A DNA stretch of 12,095 nt from Citromicrobium sp. (GTDB lineage: Bacteria > Pseudomonadota > Alphaproteobacteria > Sphingomonadales > Sphingomonadaceae): assembly GCA_003248395.1 (NCBI GenBank), contig QFNA01000100.1, positions 1 to 12,095 on the forward strand. The letters are read 5' to 3'. The first letter of the stretch is position 1; every line of letters starts with the position of its first letter. The position numbers were made by a program, and so were the translations under genes. A model generated the notes under the pieces. It saw only the letters and a list, made by a program, of their open reading frames with translations, ran no database searches and was not told the DNA's origin. Below, piece after piece: positions 6,606 to 12,095 of this stretch.

Positions 6606-8512
6606 TGACTGATCCTATCTATAAGACCGACGCGCTGATCGCCGAGGATATCGATGCCTACCTCGAAAAGCACCAGCACAAAACCATGCTGCGCTTCATT
6701 ACCTGCGGCAGCGTGGATGATGGCAAGTCGACCCTGATCGGGCGGCTGCTCTATGATTCAAAGATGATCTTCGAAGACCAGCTTGCCGCACTTGAAAGCG
6801 ATTCCAAACGTGTTGGCACGCAAGGCCAGCAAATCGATTTTGCATTGCTGGTCGATGGCCTCGCCGCCGAGCGCGAACAAGGCATCACCATAGATGTCGC
6901 CTATCGCTTTTTCGCAACCGAGAGACGCAAATTTATCGTCGCCGACTGTCCGGGCCACGAACAGTACACGCGCAACATGGTCACTGGCGCTTCGACCGCC
7001 GACCTCGCCTGTATCCTGATCGATGCGCGAAAGGGTGTGCTGGTCCAGACCAAGCGCCACAGTTTCCTGTGCCATCAACTCGGCATCACAAACCTCGTGC
7101 TTGCCGTGAACAAGATGGATCTCATCGATTACGACCAGGAAAAATACGACGCGATCATCGCCGACTACAAGGCGATCGCTGAAAGTATCGGGATCGAAAG
7201 CTTCACCGTCATTCCGATTTCGGGCCTTGCGGGGGACAACATCACCACAAAGTCGGAAAACACGGGGTGGTATGACGGCCCTACGCTGATGGAGCATCTC
7301 GAAGCGGTCGAAGTGCGCTCCGACGCAAATCTGGGCAAACCGTTCCGTATGCCGGTGCAGTGGGTCAACCGCCCGAACCTCGACTTCCGGGGCTTCTCCG
7401 GCCTGATCTCCACCGGCAGTGTCAAACCGGGCGACAAGGTCCGCTCGCTTCCGTCGGGCAAGACGAGCACGGTGAAATCAGTTGTCACTATGGATGGTGA
7501 GCTTGAAAAGGGCATCGCCGGCCAGTCGGTTACCATCACACTCGATGATGAAATCGACTGCTCGCGCGGCGAAGTGCTCGCAGCCTCGGACAGCCCGCCC
7601 GAAGTGGCCGACCAGTTCGAAAGCACCATCGTCTGGATGCACGAAGAGCCGCTCGTCGTTGGTCGCGCCTACTGGATGAAACTGGGCACGCGGATGGTGA
7701 GCGTTACCGTCGCAGAGCCGAAATACGAGATCAACGTCAACACGATGGAGCATCTGGCGGCGAAGACGCTCCAGCTCAACTCGATCGGTGTGTCGGAGAT
7801 CACCACTGACAGGCAGGTCGTGTTCGATCCATACGGCGAGAACCGCGCGCTCGGTGGATTTATTCTGATCGACAAGATCAGCAACCGGACGGTTGGTGCC
7901 GGTATGCTGCATTTCAGTCTTCGCCGTGCACAGAACGTGCACTGGCAGGCCGTCGATATCACTCGGGACGATCATGCGGCGATGAAGAACCAGCGCCCCC
8001 ATGTGCTGTGGTTCACTGGCCTTTCCGGTTCGGGCAAGTCGACCATCGCCAACGAGGTCGAAAAGAAGTTGGCGATCATGAACCGCCACACCTTCCTGCT
8101 CGACGGCGACAACGTCCGCCACGGTCTCAATAAGGACTTGGGCTTCACAGAAAGCGACCGGATCGAGAATATCCGCCGTATCGGTGAAGTCGCCAAGTTG
8201 ATGACCGATGCCGGCCTGATCGTGTTGACCGCCTTCATCAGCCCTTTCCGGGCCGACCGCCAGCTTGTCCGCGATATGATGGGCGAGGGCGAGTTCATCG
8301 AGATCCACGTCGACACCCCGCTCGAAGTGGCGGAACAGCGCGACGTAAAGGGCCTCTACAAAAAGGCGCGTGCAGGCGAGCTCAAGAACTTCACCGGCAT
8401 CGACAGTCCTTACGAGGAGCCGGAGGAACCGGAAATCCGGGTCAATACGGTGGCGATGAGCCCCGAGGAAGCCGCGGACTACATCATCAAGCAGATCCTG
8501 CCGCTCAAATAA
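6605..8512 (+). CDS. cysNC: Bifunctional sulfate adenylyltransferase subunit 1 / adenylylsulfate kinase (CysNC)
   Basis: A fusion of 635 residues doing two successive steps: the CysN half is the GTPase that drives APS formation with CysD, and the CysC half phosphorylates APS to PAPS. The CysN GTPase has G1 GSVDDGKST (35-43), switch-2 DCPGHEQY (from 114) and G4 NKMD (169-172), then EF-Tu-like beta-barrel domains (PFRMPVQWVNRP, FRGFSG). The APS kinase domain begins near residue 460 with its P-loop GLSGSGKST (472-480), LDGDNVRHGLNKDLGF, and the family ending EEAADYIIKQILP. Both active sites look intact. Rhizobial NodQ is the best-known protein of this layout, but without nod neighbours a housekeeping cysteine-synthesis role is far more likely. 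The start overlaps the cysD stop by one base, and the DUF2061 gene follows after 20 bases, so the three form one operon. Confidence 0.97.
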   Translation: MTDPIYKTDALIAEDIDAYLEKHQHKTMLRFITCGSVDDGKSTLIGRLLYDSKMIFEDQLAALESDSKRVGTQGQQIDFALLVDGLAAEREQGITIDVAYRFFATERRKFIVADCPGHEQYTRNMVTGASTADLACILIDARKGVLVQTKRHSFLCHQLGITNLVLAVNKMDLIDYDQEKYDAIIADYKAIAESIGIESFTVIPISGLAGDNITTKSENTGWYDGPTLMEHLEAVEVRSDANLGKPFRMPVQWVNRPNLDFRGFSGLISTGSVKPGDKVRSLPSGKTSTVKSVVTMDGELEKGIAGQSVTITLDDEIDCSRGEVLAASDSPPEVADQFESTIVWMHEEPLVVGRAYWMKLGTRMVSVTVAEPKYEINVNTMEHLAAKTLQLNSIGVSEITTDRQVVFDPYGENRALGGFILIDKISNRTVGAGMLHFSLRRAQNVHWQAVDITRDDHAAMKNQRPHVLWFTGLSGSGKSTIANEVEKKLAIMNRHTFLLDGDNVRHGLNKDLGFTESDRIENIRRIGEVAKLMTDAGLIVLTAFISPFRADRQLVRDMMGEGEFIEIHVDTPLEVAEQRDVKGLYKKARAGELKNFTGIDSPYEEPEEPEIRVNTVAMSPEEAADYIIKQILPLK

Positions 8513-8532
8513 GGCGGATCGGAGGCATAATT

Positions 8533-8766
8533 ATGATTCTGTTCCGTGGACGCGAGGCCCATTCGCGCAGCATTGCAAAAGCCGTTAGCTGGCGCATCCT
8601 AGGCAGTCTCGATACCTTCCTGCTCAGCTGGTTCTTTACCGGCAGTCCCAAGGCGGCAGGGGCGATTGCGATAACCGAAGTCCTGACTAAGATGGTGCTG
8701 TACTATTTTCACGAACGCGCGTGGGCCCGTGTGGAATGGGGCTTCGCCAGCGATGATGAGCAATAG
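8533..8766 (+). CDS. DUF2061 family small membrane protein
   Basis: A 77-residue protein of the DUF2061 family, of unknown function. It has the family features: an N-terminal SRSIAKAVSWRILGSLDTFLLSWFF stretch that runs from basic into a hydrophobic segment (broken here as SRSIAKAVSWR + ILGSLDTFLLSWFF), a second hydrophobic stretch AAGAIAITEVLTKMVLYYFHERAW, and a charged end. Two membrane helices are likely. A strong GGAGG (8521-8525) precedes the ATG, and it follows cysNC by 20 bases on the same strand, so it is probably co-transcribed. DUF2061 genes are often found beside or fused to sulfate-activation genes, which suggests a link to sulfate assimilation, but the sequence shows no catalytic motif and I assign no function. 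Confidence 0.88.
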   Translation: MILFRGREAHSRSIAKAVSWRILGSLDTFLLSWFFTGSPKAAGAIAITEVLTKMVLYYFHERAWARVEWGFASDDEQ

Positions 8767-8800
8767 CAGCCGAGTGATCGCCCGGCCTGATCGCGCTTTT

Positions 8801-8887
8801 CTAATCCACGAAGTCGCCGAAGCGCACAATCACTATGGCAGCGACCATACCGCCCGCCGCGCATATTGTGACCCGTCCATACCATTT
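8801..8887 (-). pseudogene. Displaced C-terminal tail of the thiolase
   Basis: The neighbouring minus-strand frame reads KWYGRVTICAAGGMVAAI and on to a TAG at 8803-8801. The TICAAGGM segment is the thiolase C-terminal active-site motif; its Cys codon is 8863-8861. Adding one A to the A5 run (8885-8889) joins it to the main frame as ERQKKWYGRVTICAAGGM, giving a 422-residue thiolase. With that correction the gene ends 34 bases from the convergent DUF2061 gene. Confidence 0.8.
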
Positions 8888-10068
8888 TTCTGCCGCTCGA
8901 GTTCGTCGACCATCGTCCCTATCAGGATCGAGCCAGTCGCACCGATGGGATGCCCGAGAGCGATCGAGCCGCCATTCACATTGACCTTGTCCCAATCGAG
9001 ATCGAGATCGCGGACGAACTTGGCGGCGACCACGGCGAAGGCTTCGTTGATCTCGTAAAGGTCGATGTCGTCCTTGGTCAGCCCGGCCTTGTCCAGCACT
9101 TTCCTCGCGGCCGGGGCCGGAGCGTTCAGCATCAGTGTCGGATCGTCGCCCATGTTCGCGGTCGCGACGATGCGGGCGCGCGGCGTTAGACCGTGTTTCT
9201 GTGCATAGGCCTTGCTGGTCACGAGGACTGCGGCCGCGCCATCGACGACGCCCGAGCTGTTGCCGGCATGGTGGAAGTGCTGGATGTCGAGATCGGGATA
9301 TTTGGCGTTGACCAGTCCGGCAAAGGTCGTTCCGGCTTGATCCAGCGGGACATGGGCGATCTTCGCGAAGGCAGGCTCCAGTTCGGCCAGACCGTCGCGT
9401 GTCGTTTGCGGGCGCGGATATTCTTCCCTGTCGAGAACGACGTTGCCGTCGTCGTCGGTTACCGGGATTATCGACTTGTCGAACCGGCCTTCCGCTATGG
9501 CCTGCGCTGCGCGCTGCTGGCTGCGGTAACCGATCTCATCCAGTTCCTCGCGAGTGAATCCTTCGATGGTGGCTATGGCATCACCGCACACGCCCTGATG
9601 GCTCTGGGGGTGGCTGGCCTGCAACCGTTCGTTGTAGCTGCCCATCATCGGAGGCTTGAGCCCCGCGGCCATCTTGTCCTTCGCCATTTGCGCGGTGAGG
9701 CTCATCATCTCGGTTCCGCCGGCGACGACGCAATCCTCCATGCCGCTCATCACCTGCGCCGCGGCGAGTGCAACCGAGGTGATTCCCCCGCCGCAGAAGC
9801 GATCCAGCGTCGTGCCCGAAGACGTGATGTCGTAGCCCGCGTCGAGCGCAGCCATGCGACCCAGATCGCCAGCCTGCATGCCGTCTTGCGTGCTGACAGA
9901 CCATATCACATCGTCCACCGTGGCCGTGTCGAGATTGTTGCGGTCCTTGATCGCCTTGAGCACTGTGGCCGCAAGATGCTGCGGATGCATCGCAGCCAGA
10001 GCGCCTTTTCCCTGCTTGCCGATCCCGCGCGGAGTGCGGACGGCGTCGATGATATAGGCTTCGGACAT
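8833..10068 (-). CDS. Acetyl-CoA acetyltransferase (thiolase), 3' end frameshifted
   Basis: Thiolase-superfamily enzyme; the family cleaves 3-ketoacyl-CoA with CoA or condenses two acetyl-CoA. ATG 10068-10066 has GAGGAG upstream and starts MSEAYIIDAVRTPRG, the usual thiolase beginning; the frame is open further upstream but that part is antisense to the enoyl-CoA hydratase. The nucleophile Cys92 lies in LDRFCGGGITS, with NEAF at 341-344 and His373 in GGSIALGHPIGATG. The frame as given reads 411 residues and ends QKNGMDGSQYARRAVWSLP, which is not thiolase-like. The expected CAAGGM block with the second catalytic Cys is in the adjacent frame immediately after the A-run at 8885-8889, so one A appears to be missing. 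As written the enzyme should be dead. It is divergent from the enoyl-CoA hydratase, consistent with shared regulation of fatty-acid degradation. Confidence 0.85.
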   Translation of the reverse strand: MSEAYIIDAVRTPRGIGKQGKGALAAMHPQHLAATVLKAIKDRNNLDTATVDDVIWSVSTQDGMQAGDLGRMAALDAGYDITSSGTTLDRFCGGGITSVALAAAQVMSGMEDCVVAGGTEMMSLTAQMAKDKMAAGLKPPMMGSYNERLQASHPQSHQGVCGDAIATIEGFTREELDEIGYRSQQRAAQAIAEGRFDKSIIPVTDDDGNVVLDREEYPRPQTTRDGLAELEPAFAKIAHVPLDQAGTTFAGLVNAKYPDLDIQHFHHAGNSSGVVDGAAAVLVTSKAYAQKHGLTPRARIVATANMGDDPTLMLNAPAPAARKVLDKAGLTKDDIDLYEINEAFAVVAAKFVRDLDLDWDKVNVNGGSIALGHPIGATGSILIGTMVDELERQKNGMDGSQYARRAVWSLP

Positions 10069-10165
10069 GACGGACTCCTCTAGGGCCTGATAGCGGTTGA
10101 CGTTTTCGTAAAGCTGGCCCAGCAAGAGCGCAATAAAAGTTTCGTTTTGCAATGGAGAGAGCCCA
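10069..10165. promoter_or_regulatory. Divergent promoter region, thiolase / enoyl-CoA hydratase
   Basis: The 97 bases between two divergent start codons must contain the promoters for both. Ribosome-binding sites are visible at each end: GAGGAG for the thiolase (minus strand) and GGAGAGA (10154-10160) for the hydratase. The middle is A/T-rich relative to its surroundings (CAATAAAAGTTTCGTTTTGC, 10131-10150), with GCAA/TTGC ends that are only weakly palindromic. A TTGACG (10097-10102) resembles a -35 box but lacks a matching -10 at normal spacing. Confidence 0.4.
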
Positions 10166-10927
10166 GTGTCTGATAACGTCCTGACCGAGGTCGATGACGG
10201 TATCCTGATCGTCACCATCAATCGTCCGGAAGCCAAGAATGCGATGAACAAGGCGGCGGCCGAAGGCATCGCGGCGGCAATGGACCGGCTCGACCGGGAG
10301 GACGATCTGCGCGTCGGCATTCTCACCGGTGCGGGCGGCACGTTCTGCTCGGGCATGGACCTCAAGGGGTTTCTGCGCGGCGAAAGCCCCGTCGTCGAGG
10401 GCCGCGGGTTCGGAGGCGTGGTACAAGCACCTCCGCGCAAACCGCTGATCGCTGCAGTCGACGGTTATGCGCTAGCCGGCGGACTCGAACTGATGATTGC
10501 ATGCGATCTGGTGGTGGCGAACAAGGATGCCCAGTTCGGCATTCCCGAAGCCAAGCGCGGCCTCGTCGCGGCGGCGGGCGGGGTGATGATGCTGCCCGAC
10601 CAAATACCGGAACGGATCGCGATGGAACTTGCGTTGACCGGCGAGTTTATCGGTGCGGACCGTGCCTACGAGCTGGGACTGATCAACCGCATCGCGGATG
10701 GATCCGCGCTTGACGGGGCGAAGCAACTGGCGGCCAGCATCGCGGCCAATGGCCCGCTGGCGGTGCGCGTTTCGAAGCAGATCCTGAAGGAATCGCGCGG
10801 CTGGGCGATGGAGGAGCGCTATGACAGGCAGGCCCAGCTCATCGGGCCGGTCTTCATGTCGGAAGATGCCCGCGAAGGCGCGGCTGCCTTTGCCGAGAAG
10901 CGCAAGCCCAACTGGAAGGGGAAGTAA
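10166..10927 (+). CDS. Enoyl-CoA hydratase/isomerase (crotonase family)
   Basis: Crotonase-fold enzyme of 253 residues; the family usually hydrates trans-2-enoyl-CoA to 3-hydroxyacyl-CoA in beta-oxidation. The start is GTG 10166 (GTG-TCT-GAT), with GGAGAGA at good spacing. LIVTINRPEAKNAMN opens the fold; GGTFCSGMDLKGF is the first oxyanion-hole segment; AAVDGYALAGGLELMIACD is the second. Both hydratase glutamates are present at the correct 20-residue spacing: Glu108 (GGLEL) and Glu128 (FGIPEAK), matching Glu144 and Glu164 of rat enoyl-CoA hydratase. This supports real hydratase activity rather than a non-hydratase crotonase member. It ends two bases before the acyl-CoA dehydrogenase gene, so the two form an operon catalysing consecutive steps. 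The chain-length range or pathway (fatty acid or branched-chain/terpenoid) cannot be told from sequence alone. Confidence 0.93.
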   Translation: MSDNVLTEVDDGILIVTINRPEAKNAMNKAAAEGIAAAMDRLDREDDLRVGILTGAGGTFCSGMDLKGFLRGESPVVEGRGFGGVVQAPPRKPLIAAVDGYALAGGLELMIACDLVVANKDAQFGIPEAKRGLVAAAGGVMMLPDQIPERIAMELALTGEFIGADRAYELGLINRIADGSALDGAKQLAASIAANGPLAVRVSKQILKESRGWAMEERYDRQAQLIGPVFMSEDAREGAAAFAEKRKPNWKGK

Positions 10928-10929
10928 AG

Positions 10930-12093
10930 ATGGCCGTGATCGACGTGCCCCAGCCCGAATTCATGGACGACGAGGAAATTGCGATCTTCGCCGATGCCGT
11001 GGGCAAGTTCTATGAAAAGCACGCCCCCGAAAAGCGCGTGCTCAAATGGCGCGAGGATGGCCAGGTCGAGCGCGATTTCTGGCGCGAGGCGGGTGAGGCC
11101 GGGCTTCTCGGTGCGTCGGTGCCCGAGGAATACGGCGGCCACGGCGGCGATTTCCGGCACGAGATGGTCGTCATCGACCAGCAGGGCAAGCACGGGGTCG
11201 AAGGCTTTTCTGCCAGCCTGCACAACACGATTATCCTGCCATACCTGGTGCGTCACGGGACCGAGGAGCAGAAGAAGAAATACCTGCCCAGGCTGGTGAC
11301 GGGCGAACTGGTGAGCGCCATTGCCATGACCGAACCGGGCGTGGGATCCGACCTCCAGTCGATCACGACGACTGCGCTGAAGGACGGCAATGGCTACCGC
11401 ATCAATGGGGCCAAGACCTATATTTCGAACGGGCAGACGGCCGATTTCATCATCGTCGTCGCCAAGACCGACCCCGCGGAACGCGCCAAGGGCATCTCGC
11501 TCATGCTGCTCGAGACAGAGGGCGCGGAAGGATTCCAGCGCGGCAAGAAGCTCGACAAGATCGGCCTCGATGCGCAGGACACGTCCGAATTGTTCTTCGA
11601 CGATGTCTTCGTGCCCGCCGAAAATGTGCTGGGCGGCGAAGAGGGCAAGGGCTTCTACCAGCTGATGGGCGAGCTGCCGCAGGAACGGCTGATCATCGCC
11701 ATGGGCGGGATGAACGTGATCGAAAGCGCGCTGGAAGAGACAGTCAAATACGTCAAGGAGCGCAAGGCCTTCGGCAAGACGATCTGGGATTTCCAGAATA
11801 CGCAATTCACGCTCGCCGACCTGAAGGCGCGGGGCACGGCGGCACGGATTTTCGTCAACGACTGCATCGCCAAGCATCTCAAGGGCGAACTGGACGTGCC
11901 GACTGCCTGCATGGCCAAATACTGGGTGACCGAACTGCAGGGCGAGGTGGTCGACAAGTGCCTGCAACTGCATGGCGGGGCAGGGTATATCAACGATTAT
12001 CCCATCGCCCGCATGTATCGCGACAGCCGGATCAGCCGGATCTTCGGCGGCTCGAACGAGATCATGAAGATGGTCATCGCGCGCAGCATCTGA
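10930..12093 (+). CDS. Acyl-CoA dehydrogenase, LCAD/IVD-like catalytic base
   Basis: FAD-dependent enzyme of 387 residues that introduces the alpha,beta double bond in acyl-CoA, passing electrons to ETF. It is complete: ATG 10930 follows AAGGGGAAG, and the TGA is 12091-12093. Family signatures are AMTEPGVGSDLQSI (132-145), YISNGQTADF, RKAFGKTIWDFQNTQF, and the C-terminal QLHGGAGYINDYPIARMYRDSR. The position that is Glu in MCAD/SCAD (YEGT near the C-terminus) is Gly here (IFGGSNEIMK). Instead Glu252 in LPQERL sits where long-chain and isovaleryl-CoA dehydrogenases carry their base. So an LCAD-like or branched/isovaleryl-type substrate is more likely than short or medium straight chain. It is co-transcribed with the enoyl-CoA hydratase (two-base gap). 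Confidence 0.95.
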   Translation: MAVIDVPQPEFMDDEEIAIFADAVGKFYEKHAPEKRVLKWREDGQVERDFWREAGEAGLLGASVPEEYGGHGGDFRHEMVVIDQQGKHGVEGFSASLHNTIILPYLVRHGTEEQKKKYLPRLVTGELVSAIAMTEPGVGSDLQSITTTALKDGNGYRINGAKTYISNGQTADFIIVVAKTDPAERAKGISLMLLETEGAEGFQRGKKLDKIGLDAQDTSELFFDDVFVPAENVLGGEEGKGFYQLMGELPQERLIIAMGGMNVIESALEETVKYVKERKAFGKTIWDFQNTQFTLADLKARGTAARIFVNDCIAKHLKGELDVPTACMAKYWVTELQGEVVDKCLQLHGGAGYINDYPIARMYRDSRISRIFGGSNEIMKMVIARSI

Positions 12094-12095
12094 CC

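Noticed and set aside
8767..8800. Possible terminator between the convergent DUF2061 and thiolase genes
   Set aside because: TGATCGC occurs twice in direct orientation and GATC arms could pair over four bases only; no stable stem with a U-run is visible.
8885..8890. Programmed -1 frameshift in the thiolase
   Set aside because: The site is G-AAA-AAT, not a good X-XXY-YYZ heptamer, with only five As and no obvious downstream structure. Kept as a minor option under the finding.
9193..10083. Plus-strand open frame (296 codons) opposite the thiolase
   Set aside because: Antisense shadow of the thiolase; the Arg/His/Gly-rich translation resembles no protein family.
10819..11973. Long minus-strand open frame (384 codons) opposite the acyl-CoA dehydrogenase
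   Set aside because: It is antisense to a clear full-length enzyme gene; its His/Leu/Arg-rich translation shows no family features. Such frames are common opposite GC-rich genes.

Overview
The window looks like chromosomal DNA of an alphaproteobacterium, most likely Sphingomonadales (Erythrobacter/Qipengyuania-like). This rests on family style rather than a database match: a TonB-dependent receptor with the EDIGKLPDQSIAESLSRLPG-type plug, a sphingomonad/Caulobacter-style sugar MFS transporter, a fused CysN/CysC protein next to a DUF2061 protein, and moderately high GC. There is no RNA gene, CRISPR array, transposase or phage gene, and no gene-free stretch longer than 300 bases.

Region 1 (1-5529) is a sugar-uptake locus. 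A TonB-dependent receptor gene, cut by the window edge, runs leftward. A LacI-family regulator runs rightward from the same intergenic region and is followed by an SLC45/sucrose-type MFS symporter, a ROK fructokinase and an exported GH13 alpha-glucoside hydrolase. The transporter, kinase and hydrolase genes overlap by 1-4 bases, as in one translationally coupled operon. The layout resembles the Xanthomonas sux (sucrose) locus: sugar enters through the TonB receptor, crosses the inner membrane by the MFS carrier, and fructose is phosphorylated. The GH13 gene is broken (small deletion, two further frame changes, two in-frame TAG codons), so the glycosidase step must come from elsewhere or be lost. 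Two copies of a CG-centred near-palindrome, GYATWCGTATRY, lie upstream of the receptor/regulator pair and of the transporter, and are good candidates for the regulator's operators.

Region 2 (5530-8766) is a sulfate-activation operon: cysD, bifunctional cysNC (ATP sulfurylase large subunit fused to APS kinase) and a small DUF2061 membrane protein. A strong 9-bp hairpin lies between the broken hydrolase and cysD.

Region 3 (8801-12093) is a fatty-acid / acyl-CoA degradation cluster: a leftward thiolase, and a divergent rightward pair of enoyl-CoA hydratase and LCAD/IVD-type acyl-CoA dehydrogenase. The thiolase has lost one A in an A-run near its 3' end, so the C-terminal catalytic Cys block lies in another frame. 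This is either a sequencing error or a real inactivating mutation.

I see no clearly undescribed system. The points most worth a second look are the operator pair, the decayed hydrolase inside an otherwise intact operon, and the thiolase frameshift.
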